Of a stretch of 64,000 nt of DNA, positions 1 to 8,491 are shown piece by piece. The notes beneath the pieces are model-generated. The model searched no databases, was not told the origin of the DNA, and was given only the letters and a program-made list of their open reading frames with translations. The position numbers were made by a program, and so were the translations under genes. Every line of letters starts with the position of its first letter. Position 1 is the first letter of the stretch. Source of the DNA: Vineibacter terrae (GTDB lineage: Bacteria > Pseudomonadota > Alphaproteobacteria > Reyranellales > Reyranellaceae); NCBI RefSeq assembly GCF_008039615.1, contig NZ_VDUZ01000035.1, positions 37,358 through 101,357 of the forward strand, given 5' to 3'.

Positions 1-39
1 GATGTAGTCGATGCGGCGGTCGTTCGGTGACGTCGCCAT
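1..39 (-). CDS. 5' end of a gene running off the left edge
   Basis: An ATG at position 39 on the minus strand is preceded by a strong ribosome binding site (GAAGGAGAGTCTC) 7 bases away and opens a frame reading MATSPNDRRIDYI to the window edge. Only 13 residues are visible. The RIDYI stretch would suit the first beta strand of a glyoxalase/VOC-like protein, but that is a guess. The gene lies on the same strand as, and 45 bases downstream of, the inositol monophosphatase gene. Confidence 0.55.
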   Translation of the reverse strand, partial: MATSPNDRRIDYI

Positions 40-83
40 GAGACTCTCCTTCGCAGGTCGTGCCGTCGAACCGCCAGACAAGA

Positions 84-932
84 TCACCCTGGCCCGGCGC
101 GCCCTCTCTCCAGCAGCGGCGCCGCGGCCTCGGTGAACAACGTGCGCAGCTCCTGCCAGCGGGCCGGATCGGAGGCCGTGAGGATGCCGGCGTTCAGCGG
201 CTGGGCCGGGCCATAGGGTTGGCCGTCGTGGCGGTTGGCTACCCCGCCCGCTTCCTGGACCATCAACGCGCCGGCAGCATGGTCCCAGGGCTTGGTCCAG
301 CGGTAGAACGAGAAGTGGCCGCGCCCGGCCAGGATGTCGACGTACTCCATGCCGGCACAGCCGAAGGTGGTGAGCCGCCGAAACCCGTCCACCACCGCCG
401 GCCGGGTCCGGCGCAGAAGCTCGCGCTTGAACTTGGCGCCGACGAAACCGACGCTCTGCTTCAACGGCAACGTCGCGGGCAGCCGCTTCGGCTCGCCGTC
501 GAGGCGCGCGCCACCGCCATGGACCGCGACCGCCAACCGATCCCGCACCGGCTCGAGGATCCAGCCGGCGATGGTCTCGCCTTGACGCACCAGCGCCACG
601 ATCATCGCGAAGCGATCGTTGCCGCGTGCGAAATTGGCCGTGCCGTCGAGCGGGTCCACGATCCAGGCCGCCTCGGCGCTGTCGATATGCGCCACCAGGC
701 CGGGCTCGGCGGCAACCGCCTCCTCGCCAACCACCGGCACGCCGCGCAGTATCTTCGCCAGGCCCGAAGCCAGCCGCTGCTCGGACATCTCGTCAGCGAC
801 CGTCACGAAGTCGCCCGGCGTCTTCTCGCGGATATCGTGCTTGGCCAGATTACGCAAACGCGGCAGCAGCTCGGCCGCCGCGCACTCGCGCATCAGCTCG
901 GCGACCCGGTCGAGGTCGCCATCACGCAGCAT
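84..932 (-). CDS. Inositol monophosphatase family protein
   Basis: Magnesium-dependent, lithium-sensitive-type sugar phosphate phosphatase of the IMPase/SuhB/HisN fold, 282 residues. All metal-site motifs are present: GEE at 69-71, DPLDGT at 93-98 and WDHAAG at 216-221. The substrate could be inositol-1-phosphate, histidinol phosphate or another small phosphate monoester; sequence alone does not decide. The ATG at 932 is preferred over upstream codons because the groES stop overlaps it by one base (TGATG), which implies translational coupling with groES. Family membership is firm; the physiological substrate is not. Confidence 0.9.
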   Translation of the reverse strand: MLRDGDLDRVAELMRECAAAELLPRLRNLAKHDIREKTPGDFVTVADEMSEQRLASGLAKILRGVPVVGEEAVAAEPGLVAHIDSAEAAWIVDPLDGTANFARGNDRFAMIVALVRQGETIAGWILEPVRDRLAVAVHGGGARLDGEPKRLPATLPLKQSVGFVGAKFKRELLRRTRPAVVDGFRRLTTFGCAGMEYVDILAGRGHFSFYRWTKPWDHAAGALMVQEAGGVANRHDGQPYGPAQPLNAGILTASDPARWQELRTLFTEAAAPLLERGRAGPG

Positions 933-1219
933 CAGGCGACGACACCCATGACATCGCTTTCCTTGAGGATCACGAAGTCCTTGCCGCCGATCTTCACCTC
1001 GGTGCCCGACCACTTGCCGTAGATCACCGTGTCGCCGACCTTGACGTCGAGCGGGACCAGGCGGCCGTCGTCCAGCCGCGCACCCTTGCCGGCGGCCACG
1101 ACCTTGCCCTGCTGCGGCTTCTCCTGCGCGGTGTCCGGGATGATGATGCCGCCCTTGGACTTGGTCTCGGCGGTCGACGGTTCGATCAGAACACGGTCAT
1201 GCAACGGCTGGAACTGCAT
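932..1219 (-). CDS. groES: Co-chaperonin GroES
   Basis: Heptameric lid of the GroEL folding chamber, in the cytoplasm. The 95-residue protein has the standard length and pattern: [12 protein letters not shown] at the start, the mobile-loop region [18 protein letters not shown], and the C-terminal [12 protein letters not shown]. The ATG at 1219 follows a GGGAGAA ribosome binding site. No groEL lies next to it: downstream, and coupled to it by a one-base overlap, is an inositol monophosphatase, and upstream is hflX. It is therefore probably a second, solitary groES copy, or the copy whose groEL sits elsewhere. Confidence 0.95.
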   Translation of the reverse strand: MQFQPLHDRVLIEPSTAETKSKGGIIIPDTAQEKPQQGKVVAAGKGARLDDGRLVPLDVKVGDTVIYGKWSGTEVKIGGKDFVILKESDVMGVVA

Positions 1220-1287
1220 CGATTTCTCCCTGACGCAAGGCGCGCCGGTTGTAGAAACCGACGGCAGCGGCGTCAAGTCGGGTTACC

Positions 1288-1358
1288 GGGAGCGCCGGCA
1301 TCCTGCCGGCACCGGCGCGAAGCGCCGGATCATGAGCCGGCTGGAAGCCGGCGCTCCC
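1288..1358. repeat. Inverted repeat (REP-like) between hflX and groES
   Basis: Two 23-base arms, 1288-1310 and 1336-1358, are inverted copies differing at a few central positions; each begins or ends with GGGAGCGCCGGC and has its own small internal GCCGGC pairing. The unit sits 2 bases past the hflX stop and about 70 bases upstream of groES, so it could act as an mRNA-stabilising or weak terminating structure between the two. Confidence 0.7.
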
Positions 1359-1360
1359 AG

Positions 1361-2758
1361 CTACGCTCCCTGCCCCAGCCGGGCTGCCAGGCGCGCCTTG
1401 GCTTCGGTGTCCAGCGCCACTGTGAAATGCGCAACGTCGTCGGTGTCACGCCGGGCCCGTACCTCGCCGTGGCGGTAGAGCCAGGCGATCGTGGCGCCGT
1501 CGGACAACGGCACATCGACCTCCAGGGCGTGGTCCGCGGCCGACAGGCGCTCGCCGATGGCGGTGAGCAGCGCATCGACCCATTCACCGGTCACCGCCGA
1601 GATCGCGAAGGCGCGGCGGCGCTCGGCGCCGGTGGCCGCCACAGCCTCCAGGCGCCGGCGCGCCTCCGTATCGAGCAGGTCGATCTTGTTGAGCGCTTCG
1701 ATGACATCGCCGTCGGCCATGCGCTCTTCCAGCCCGAGCTGGTGCAGCACCGCCTCGACGTCGTGCTTCTGCTGCTCGCTGTCGGGATGCGCCACGTCGC
1801 GCACATGCACGATCAGGTCGGCCTCGCGCACCTCCTCGAGCGTGGCGCGGAATGCCGCCACCAGCGTCGTGGGCAGGTCGGCGATGAAGCCGACCGTATC
1901 CGACAGGATGGCGCGTTGGCCGTTGGGCAGGCGCACCGCGCGCATCGTAGGATCGAGCGTCGCGAACAGCAGGTTCTCGGCGAACACGCCGGCGCCGGCG
2001 ATACGATTGAACAGCGTCGACTTGCCGGCATTGGTGTAGCCGACGAAAGCCACGGTGGGGATGGCGCCGCGCTTGCGGCCGGCCCGATGCAGCGCGCGCG
2101 TGCGGCGCACCTGCCCGAGCTCCTGCTTGATCTTCAGGATGCGACCGCCGATCAGGCGGCGGTCGATCTCGAGCTGTGATTCGCCGGGGCCGCCGAGGAA
2201 GCCGAAGCCGCCGCGCTGGCGCTCGAGGTGGGTCCAGGATCGCACCAGGCGGCTGCGCTGGTAGTCGAGCGCCGCAAGCTCGACCTGCAGCACGCCTTCA
2301 TGCGTGCGCGCACGTTCGCCGAAGATCTCGAGGATGAGGCCGGTGCGGTCGATGACCTTGCAGGCCCAGGCGCGCTCCAGGTTGCGCTGCTGCACCGGCG
2401 TCAGGCGGGCGTCGACGACCGCGACGGCAACGTCCGCCTCGGCGATCGCCTGCTTCAGGCGCTCGACGGCACCCGACCCAAGAAGCGTCGCGGGTGTCGG
2501 GCGCCGCACCACCAGGCTTTCCTGCAGGCGCACGTCGAGCGCGATCGCCTCGGCAAGGCCGACGGCCTCTGCCAGCCGGGCTGCAGCGTCGCGCTCGGCG
2601 ACGCCGTTGCCGCGGGCCTCGGCCAGGATCGGACAGACGATCGCAGCAGCAGTCGGCTGCTCCGGCCCCTGCTCGTTGGGCGCACGCCGCCGACGGAGAC
2701 CGTCGTCGTCTCCGTTGACGGGTGCGCTGGGGGACTCGCTATGGTCGCGCGCGACCAA
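1361..2758 (-). CDS. hflX: GTPase HflX
   Basis: Ribosome-associated GTPase that splits stalled 70S ribosomes under stress. The protein (465 residues) has an N-terminal HflX domain, the glycine-rich motif around GGPGESQLEIDRR (189-201), a coiled region, then the G domain with G1 GYTNAGKS (240-247), G3 DTVGF (287-291) and G4 NKID. The best start is a TTG at 2758 directly abutting the hfq stop; no ATG or GTG is found nearby. The first 35 residues are charged and low in complexity. hfq-hflX is a long-conserved pair, here with no gap, so co-translation is likely. Confidence 0.95.
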   Translation of the reverse strand: MVARDHSESPSAPVNGDDDGLRRRRAPNEQGPEQPTAAAIVCPILAEARGNGVAERDAAARLAEAVGLAEAIALDVRLQESLVVRRPTPATLLGSGAVERLKQAIAEADVAVAVVDARLTPVQQRNLERAWACKVIDRTGLILEIFGERARTHEGVLQVELAALDYQRSRLVRSWTHLERQRGGFGFLGGPGESQLEIDRRLIGGRILKIKQELGQVRRTRALHRAGRKRGAIPTVAFVGYTNAGKSTLFNRIAGAGVFAENLLFATLDPTMRAVRLPNGQRAILSDTVGFIADLPTTLVAAFRATLEEVREADLIVHVRDVAHPDSEQQKHDVEAVLHQLGLEERMADGDVIEALNKIDLLDTEARRRLEAVAATGAERRRAFAISAVTGEWVDALLTAIGERLSAADHALEVDVPLSDGATIAWLYRHGEVRARRDTDDVAHFTVALDTEAKARLAARLGQGA

Positions 2759-3016
2759 TCAGGCCTCGACTGCTGCCGCCTGCTGCTTGTCGCCTTCGAA
2801 CAACGAGATCGGTGTGACCGGCATGATGGTCGAGATCGCGTGTTTGTAGACCAGCTGGGAGTGGCCGTCGCGCCGCAGCAAGACCGAGAAATTGTCGAAC
2901 CAGGTAATGATCCCCTGCAGCTTGACGCCGTTGACCAGGAAGATCGTGACCGGGGTTTTGGTTTTCCGAAGGTGGTTCAGGAAGACATCCTGAACGTTTT
3001 GGGCTTTTTCGCTCAT
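2759..3016 (-). CDS. hfq: RNA chaperone Hfq
   Basis: Sm-like hexameric RNA chaperone that pairs small RNAs with mRNAs. The 85-residue protein has the Sm1 motif ([25 protein letters not shown]) and the Sm2 signature [10 protein letters not shown] at 57-66. The start at 3016 removes 33 unrelated residues from the longer open frame and matches the usual N-terminus. Its stop directly abuts the hflX start. The leader carries a strong hairpin at 3048-3072. As in other alphaproteobacteria it lies downstream of the ntrBCYX genes. Confidence 0.97.
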   Translation of the reverse strand: MSEKAQNVQDVFLNHLRKTKTPVTIFLVNGVKLQGIITWFDNFSVLLRRDGHSQLVYKHAISTIMPVTPISLFEGDKQQAAAVEA

Positions 3017-3047
3017 GTTTTGGGCCCTTTGCCTTTTCTGTTTGTTT

Positions 3048-3072
3048 GCGGCCACCCGACTGGGGTGGCCGC
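3048..3072 (-). promoter_or_regulatory. Hairpin in the hfq leader
   Basis: Perfect 10-base arms (3048-3057 and 3063-3072, GCGGCCACCC type) with a 5-base loop lie 32-56 bases upstream of the hfq ATG. On the mRNA they are followed by an A-rich single-stranded stretch (AAACAAACAGAAAAGG). There is no U-run, so it is not an intrinsic terminator for the HAD gene upstream. It could be a leader structure used in Hfq autoregulation; that role is inferred from E. coli, not seen here. Confidence 0.5.
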
Positions 3073-3135
3073 GCCGGGCATGGTGAGAGGTCCACCGCCA
3101 TGCCGCACTGCACAATCATATAGGGTCGACGTGCC

Positions 3136-3783
3136 CTATATCAATGCCAGCAGAGCATGGCAGTTGCGCACATGAAGTCTCGGGGGATATGTCACAAATT
3201 CGTGCGCTGTCGGCGTGTCGTCACGGATCAGCACGGGCACGCAACCCGCGTTGTGGGCGCATTCGAGGTCGATGGCCGTGTCGCCCACGAACCAGACATG
3301 CTCGCCCGCAGCCAGGGCGGCGGGCTGCAGCGCCATCATCACCGGATCGGGCGCGGGCTTGTCGTACGGCGCGTCGGTGGCGCCGACGATCCTGCCGAAG
3401 AAGCGATCCCAGCCCAGGTGTGTCGCTTCCTTGCGCAACGCCGAACCTGTCTTGTTGCTGACGACCGCCAGGTACAGTCCACGCGACGACAAGGCATCCA
3501 GCATGGCCTCGGCCCCGTCCTTGGACCGCAGCCGCTCGAGATGCACGGCGTCGAAGGTACGGAAGAAGACCGTGCGGGCCTCCTCCCAGCGATCGCCGAA
3601 CAGGGTCGGGAAGGTATCGCGCAGCGACTTGTGGGCGCGCTCGCGCGTCTGGGCCTCGGTCCAGGACGGCATGCCGAAATGGCCGAGCGTCACGTTGTAG
3701 CAGGTCGTGATCACCCCCCAGGTGTCGACCAGCGTGTTGTCCCAATCGAAGATCAGCGCGCGCGGCGCGGCGAGGCCGGTCAA
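3136..3783 (-). CDS. HAD-family phosphatase (phosphoglycolate phosphatase-like)
   Basis: HAD hydrolase of 215 residues with all four motifs: DWDNT (nucleophile D13, acid/base D15), SNK at 108-110, K141 in DKPAPDP, and GDTAIDLE with D167 and D171. An alpha-helical cap lies at roughly 20-90. The layout resembles Gph/PGP-type phosphatases, but the substrate is unknown. The start is a TTG at 3783 in a TTGA overlap with the aminotransferase stop, so the two are translationally coupled. In many relatives this site between ntrX and hfq holds trkA, which is absent here. Confidence 0.85.
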   Translation of the reverse strand: MTGLAAPRALIFDWDNTLVDTWGVITTCYNVTLGHFGMPSWTEAQTRERAHKSLRDTFPTLFGDRWEEARTVFFRTFDAVHLERLRSKDGAEAMLDALSSRGLYLAVVSNKTGSALRKEATHLGWDRFFGRIVGATDAPYDKPAPDPVMMALQPAALAAGEHVWFVGDTAIDLECAHNAGCVPVLIRDDTPTAHEFVTYPPRLHVRNCHALLALI

Positions 3784-4640
3784 ACGAACGGCTCCGCGAC
3801 GGATACGGCGCGCAGATACTCGGCGCGCAGCCGGCGCGCGACGTCGCCGGGCCTGCCATCGCCGACCGGCTTGCCGTCGATGCGCACGATCGGGGTCACG
3901 AACGAGGTCGCGCTGGTCATGAACGCCTCGCGCGCCGCCAGCGCTTCGGCGACCGAGAACGGCCGCTCGACCACGGCCAGCTGCAGATCGGCAGCCACCT
4001 TCTTCACGGTCTGGCGCGTGATGCCGGCCAGGATCTCGTGGCCGATCGGCCGTGTCACCAGCTCGCCGGCGGATGTGACGATCCAGGCATTGCTGGACGT
4101 GCCTTCGGTCACCAGGCCGTCGTTATCCACCTGCCAGGCCTCGTAGGCGCCCTGCTCGCGCGCCTTCTGCTTGCCCAGCGCGCCGCCCAGCAGGCCCGTG
4201 GTCTTGATGTCGACCCGCTTCCAGCGGATGTCCGGCACGGTGATGACCGCGACACCGGGACCAGGATCGGCCGACACCGGCGGCGTGGCGCGCGCTGTCA
4301 CCACCAGGCTGGGTCGCACACGCTTGGGGAAGCCAAAATCGCGCCGTGCCACGCCGCGGGAGACCTGGAAATAGACCAGCCCGTTGCGCACGCGGTTGCG
4401 CCGCACGGTCTCGCGCAGCACCAGCTTCAACGCGCCGCGCGCGATCGGCCAGGCGATGCGCAGCTCCTTCAGCGAACGGTCGAGGCGGTCGAGATGAGGC
4501 TCCTCGTCGAGGAAGCGGCCATTGACGACGCCGATCACCTCGTAGACGGCGTCGGCGAACTGATAGCCGCGATCCTCGACATGCACCCGCGCCTCACGAT
4601 GCGGCACATAGCGTCCGTTGACATACGCGACCCGCGACAT
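3780..4640 (-). CDS. D-amino acid aminotransferase-like class IV PLP enzyme
   Basis: Fold-type IV PLP transaminase of 286 residues, most like D-alanine aminotransferase (Dat). Features seen: N-terminal VNGRYVPHREARVHVEDRGYQFADAVYE, the PLP lysine K146 in VDIKTT, and the PLP-binding EGTSSN at 179-184. Dat makes D-glutamate and other D-amino acids for the cell wall; branched-chain aminotransferase or aminodeoxychorismate lyase activity are the alternatives in this fold. The place between ntrX and hfq is the usual one for dat in alphaproteobacteria. Confidence 0.88.
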   Translation of the reverse strand: MSRVAYVNGRYVPHREARVHVEDRGYQFADAVYEVIGVVNGRFLDEEPHLDRLDRSLKELRIAWPIARGALKLVLRETVRRNRVRNGLVYFQVSRGVARRDFGFPKRVRPSLVVTARATPPVSADPGPGVAVITVPDIRWKRVDIKTTGLLGGALGKQKAREQGAYEAWQVDNDGLVTEGTSSNAWIVTSAGELVTRPIGHEILAGITRQTVKKVAADLQLAVVERPFSVAEALAAREAFMTSATSFVTPIVRIDGKPVGDGRPGDVARRLRAEYLRAVSVAEPFV

Positions 4641-4660
4641 GATCTCCCCTCGTTATTCAT

Positions 4661-4788
4661 CCTCCCCAGCGAAGCTGGGGAGGTGCCCCGAAGGGGCGGA
4701 GGGGAGCTGACGTGGTTCCAGCTTGCAAGACCACGTCGGCTTCCCATCCGGCCTTCGGCCACCTTCCCCACTGACGTGGGGAAGGGAT
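4661..4788. repeat. Intergenic palindromic repeat, family B copy 1
   Basis: A composite of nested inverted repeats between ntrX and dat: an outer CCTCCCCAGC / GCTGGGGAGG hairpin, then CCCCGAAGGGGCGGAGGGGAG, an ACGTGG...CCACGT pair, a CCGGCCTTCGGCC hairpin and a closing CCTTCCCC hairpin. The same modules in the same order recur at 13783, 20941 and 44912. Confidence 0.85.
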
Positions 4789-4798
4789 GAACCCGTGT

Positions 4799-6187
4799 TC
4801 ACGTCCTGTCGTCGCTGCCGACTCCCAGCGACTTCAGCTTGCGGTGCAATGCCGAGCGCTCCATGCCGACGAACGACGCGGTGCGCGAGATGTTGCCGCC
4901 GAAACGCGTCACCTGGGCCATCAGGTATTCGCGCTCGAACACCTCGCGGGCCTCGCGCAGCGGCAGCTGCATGACCTCGCCGCCCTTCTCCCAGCGCAGC
5001 ACCGAGGGCGATATGTCGCCGAAGTCGGCCGGCAGCTGCTCGGCACGCAGCGGCGCGCCGCCGTTCTGCGGCGCCACGATCAGCAGGTGCTCGATGACGT
5101 TGCGCAGCTGACGCACGTTGCCGGGCCAGTCGTAGCTTTGCAGCGCCGCGATGGCGTCCTCGCCGATGGCGTGCGGCGCCAGGCCCGCAGCCTCCGCGAC
5201 GCGGGCCATCAGATGCCGCGCCAGCGCCGGGATGTCCTCGCGGCGCTCGGCCAGGGGCGGCACGTTGATCGGCACCACGTTGAGGCGGTGATAGAGGTCC
5301 TCATGGAAGCGGCCGGCGGCGATCTCCGCCTGCAGGTCGCGCGACGTCGAGGCCATGACGCGCACGTCGACCTCGACCTTGGTCTTGCCGCCGTCGCGGA
5401 AGAAGGCCTGCTCCAGCAGCACGCGCACCACCTTGGCCTGGGTGGCGACCGGCAGGTCGCCCACCTCCTCCAGCAGCAGGGTGCCGCCATGCGCCTGCTC
5501 GAAGGCGCCGAACACGCGCAGCCCGTCGACGCCATCGCCGGACTCGATGCCGAACAGCTCCAGCTCCAGCCGGTCCTCCGAGTGGGCGGCGCAGTTGACG
5601 CTCACGAACGGCCCCTTGGCGCGCTTGGAGCCACGGTGCATGAGCCGCGCCACCAGCTCCTTGCCCGCGCCGGCCGGGCCGGAGATCAGCACCCGGCCGC
5701 CGGTCGGCGCGAAACGCTCGATGGCCGTGTTGAGCTGGGCGATCGTAGGCGATTCGCCCACCAGGATCTCCTCGCCACCGGCGCGGCGCAGCAGCAGGGC
5801 GTTCTCGCGCCGCAGGTCCGCCGCCTCGATGGCGCGCTGCACCACCAGCAGCAGGCGGTCGGCCTTGAACGGCTTCTCGATGAAATCCCAGGCGCCGGCC
5901 TTGATGGCGGCGACGGCGGTGTCGATGGTGCCGTGGCCGCTGATCATGACCACGGGCACGTGCGGATCGTCGCGACGGATGACCTTCAGCACCTCGACGC
6001 CGTCCAGCTCGCTGCCCTGCAGCCAGACATCGAGGATGACCAGCGACGGACGGCGCTGCGAGACGGCAGACAACGCCTCGGCGCTGCTGTGGGCACGGCG
6101 GGCCGCATAGCCCTCGTCCTCCAGGATGCCTGCGATCAGCGTGCAGATGTCGCGTTCATCGTCGACGATCAGGATGTCGTGCGCCAT
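4799..6187 (-). CDS. ntrX: Response regulator NtrX
   Basis: Response regulator partnered with the membrane kinase NtrY. The 462 residues hold a receiver domain with phospho-acceptor D53 and K105, an AAA+ domain with Walker A GPAGAGKE (170-177), and a C-terminal Fis-type helix-turn-helix (GGNISRTASFVGMERSALHRKLKSLG). The sigma54-contact GAFTGA loop is missing: where NtrC has it, NtrX reads GIESGDGVDGLRVFGAFEQ (213-231), and Walker B is LLLEEVG rather than FLDEIG. It probably does not activate sigma54 promoters. The ATG at 6187, starting MAHDILIVDDE, is 38 bases past the ntrY stop. Confidence 0.95.
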   Translation of the reverse strand: MAHDILIVDDERDICTLIAGILEDEGYAARRAHSSAEALSAVSQRRPSLVILDVWLQGSELDGVEVLKVIRRDDPHVPVVMISGHGTIDTAVAAIKAGAWDFIEKPFKADRLLLVVQRAIEAADLRRENALLLRRAGGEEILVGESPTIAQLNTAIERFAPTGGRVLISGPAGAGKELVARLMHRGSKRAKGPFVSVNCAAHSEDRLELELFGIESGDGVDGLRVFGAFEQAHGGTLLLEEVGDLPVATQAKVVRVLLEQAFFRDGGKTKVEVDVRVMASTSRDLQAEIAAGRFHEDLYHRLNVVPINVPPLAERREDIPALARHLMARVAEAAGLAPHAIGEDAIAALQSYDWPGNVRQLRNVIEHLLIVAPQNGGAPLRAEQLPADFGDISPSVLRWEKGGEVMQLPLREAREVFEREYLMAQVTRFGGNISRTASFVGMERSALHRKLKSLGVGSDDRT

Positions 6188-6225
6188 GGCCCATCTTGTT
6201 GGTCCTCGGGATCGCTCCGTCGGAC

Positions 6226-8478
6226 TCAGTCTCCAGCCGCTGGTGAAACCGCGGCCGCAACGTCGCGCGTGCCGGGTGCGGCCTTCCTCTCCGGCCGCTG
6301 GAATACCAGAGAGATGCGGGCACCGCCACCCTCGCGATCCTCCAGGATCAGCAGGCCGCCATGCTCTTCCATGATCTTCTTGACGATCGCCAGGCCAAGC
6401 CCGGTGCCCTTGGTGCGCGTGGTGACGTAAGGCTCGGTGAGCCGGGCGCGCTCGTTCCTGGGCAGCCCGCGGCCGTTGTCCTCGATGACAATTCGCACCG
6501 AGCGGGCATCCTCGCGCAGCGCCAGCGCGATCTGGCCGGGCGGCAGCTTGCCGCCGTCCTTCGGCGGGTCGCGGCCCTCGATCGCCTCGCCGGCATTCTT
6601 CAGGAGGTTGGTCAGCGCCTGGCCGATCTGGCGGCGGTCGACGCGCCACGACAGCGACGCTTCCGGCAGCGACGCCTCGAAGAGCATCTGCGGCTGCGCG
6701 TTGCGCTGCAGGAACAGCGCCTGCTGGCAGATCTCCTTCAGGTCCTCCTCGGCCAGGATGGCGCGCGGCATGCGCGCGAACGAGGAGAACTCGTCGACCA
6801 TGCGCCCGATGTCGCCAACCTGCCGGATGATGGTGTCGGTGCAGGTGGTGAAGGTCTCGGGATCCTCGGCGATCTGGCGCAGGTAGCGCCGCTTCAGGCG
6901 CTCGGCCGAGAGCTGGATCGGCGTCAGCGGATTCTTGATCTCGTGCGCGATGCGGCGCGCCACGTCGGCCCAGGCCGCCATGCGCTGCGCCGACATCAGG
7001 TCGCTGACATCGTCGAAGGTGACGACGAAGCCGCGCGATTCGCTACCCGACTGCTCGGCCGCGATGCGCACGTGCAGGGACCGCATCTGGCCGGCGCGCA
7101 GGATCTCGACCTGGGCCTGCAGCAGGCGATCCGGCCGTGCGCGCACCTGCTCCAGCATGCTGTCCAGCTCGGGCAGGATATCGGCGGCGGCATGCCCTTC
7201 GATGTCCTCGGCCACCTTGCCCAGCAGCTCCACGGCCGAGCGGTTGGCGCGCTCGACACGGTTGTTCATGTCGACGCTCAGCACGCCGGCCGACACGCCG
7301 GCCAGGATGGCCTCGGTAAGCTGCCGGCGCTCGTCGAGCTGCCGGTTGGTGTCGATCAGCTCACGGCGCTGCTCGTCGATCTGCGCCGCCATGCGGTTGA
7401 AGGCCCGCACCAGGCGGCCGAGCTCGTCGTCGGTGGGCGTCTCGGTCACGCGCGCCGACAGGTTGCCGCGGCGCACGCTCTCCGCCGCCGACATCAGCGA
7501 GGCGATCGGCCCGGTCAGCCGCGACGCGAAGGTGACCGCCATCCATACGGCGGACAACAGCATCAGCAGCGCGATCAACGCGTAGATCCCGAAGATCTTG
7601 AACTGGTTGCGGTCGAAGTTCGTATCCAGCTCGTTGGTGTAGAACGTGCGGGCAAGCTCGATGCGATCGCTGTGCTGCCACAGCACCGGGTCTACCGCCG
7701 GGACGGTGACCAGGAACAGGTTTCCGTCCGTGAAAAGCTGCAGGATGATGTAGACGCCGGTCGGCGCGATCGCGAACACCGGCCGGGCTTCGGCTGCGGC
7801 CTTCGCGAAGGTCTCGGGCGGCGGGATCATCCCGGCCGCCGGACCGCGTCCATACGCGACCGACGACGCCACGATCTTGCGGTCGGAATCTATGATCGAC
7901 ACCTCGAGCAGGTTCCGCCCCTGCGCGGCCTGCCCAAGGAGCGCCTTTGCCTTCTCGCCGTCCGCCAGGGTGTCGATCCCTTCCGCTTGCAGCGCTTTGG
8001 AAATTTCATCGACATCGCTCAGCACACCCGTGCGCATGGCGTCGACCATGGCGTGGGCGCTCTCCAGGCCCTGGCTCAGCGGCGCGCTGACGAACTCGCG
8101 CAGGCTGACGGAAAGCCAGTAGCCCGAGACCATGGCGACGACGAACGTTGGCGCCACCGCGAACAGGCCGAACAGCAGGACGAGCCGCAGATGCAGGCGG
8201 GCGCCGGCGACCCCACGGCGGCGCTCGACGAAGGACCGCGTGAGCCGGCCGACCACCACGCTCGCCAGCGCGAGCAGGATCGCCAGATCGATCGCCAGCA
8301 TCACCCGGGTTGCGTGGCGCGACGAGAAGCGCGACGGCAGCAAACCCGTGATGGCGGCGTAGGTCAGGGCGCCCGCGACGATGGCGAGGATCGCCAGTCC
8401 ATAGGCCGTGGCGCGGCTGGACAGGAAGCGGCCGAACCAGCGATAGAGCCGTAGCGAGAGCGAGGGGCCGGAACTCAT
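6226..8478 (-). CDS. ntrY: Sensor histidine kinase NtrY
   Basis: Membrane sensor kinase for NtrX, linked in relatives to nitrogen and redox control. It has three N-terminal hydrophobic segments, a periplasmic region, a fourth membrane segment (IFGIYALIALLMLLSAVWMAV), a HAMP linker, a PAS-like domain, and the kinase core with phospho-histidine in ARRIAHEIKNPL (H512 from this start), N-box NLLKNAGEA and DNGRGLP / GTGLGL G-boxes. I chose the ATG at 8478; a GTG 24 bases upstream (8502) would add eight residues. Neither has a clear ribosome binding site, and a 12-base palindrome lies between them. Confidence 0.94.
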   Translation of the reverse strand: MSSGPSLSLRLYRWFGRFLSSRATAYGLAILAIVAGALTYAAITGLLPSRFSSRHATRVMLAIDLAILLALASVVVGRLTRSFVERRRGVAGARLHLRLVLLFGLFAVAPTFVVAMVSGYWLSVSLREFVSAPLSQGLESAHAMVDAMRTGVLSDVDEISKALQAEGIDTLADGEKAKALLGQAAQGRNLLEVSIIDSDRKIVASSVAYGRGPAAGMIPPPETFAKAAAEARPVFAIAPTGVYIILQLFTDGNLFLVTVPAVDPVLWQHSDRIELARTFYTNELDTNFDRNQFKIFGIYALIALLMLLSAVWMAVTFASRLTGPIASLMSAAESVRRGNLSARVTETPTDDELGRLVRAFNRMAAQIDEQRRELIDTNRQLDERRQLTEAILAGVSAGVLSVDMNNRVERANRSAVELLGKVAEDIEGHAAADILPELDSMLEQVRARPDRLLQAQVEILRAGQMRSLHVRIAAEQSGSESRGFVVTFDDVSDLMSAQRMAAWADVARRIAHEIKNPLTPIQLSAERLKRRYLRQIAEDPETFTTCTDTIIRQVGDIGRMVDEFSSFARMPRAILAEEDLKEICQQALFLQRNAQPQMLFEASLPEASLSWRVDRRQIGQALTNLLKNAGEAIEGRDPPKDGGKLPPGQIALALREDARSVRIVIEDNGRGLPRNERARLTEPYVTTRTKGTGLGLAIVKKIMEEHGGLLILEDREGGGARISLVFQRPERKAAPGTRDVAAAVSPAAGD

Positions 8479-8479
8479 T

Positions 8480-8491
8480 GCATAGCTATGC
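8480..8491. promoter_or_regulatory. Perfect 12-base palindrome at the ntrY start
   Basis: GCATAGCTATGC is a perfect palindrome just upstream of the ntrY ATG at 8478 and inside the frame if the GTG at 8502 is used. It would occupy the ribosome binding position. It may be an operator or an RNA hairpin that limits ntrY translation, or chance. Confidence 0.3.

Noticed and set aside
60..2179. Long plus-strand open frames over the IMPase, groES and hflX genes
   Set aside because: They are antisense shadows typical of GC-rich DNA: arginine- and proline-rich translations with no motifs, opposite genes with clear family signatures.
3048..3072. Hairpin as an intrinsic terminator of the HAD gene
   Set aside because: No U-run follows on either strand; it was kept only as a leader structure.
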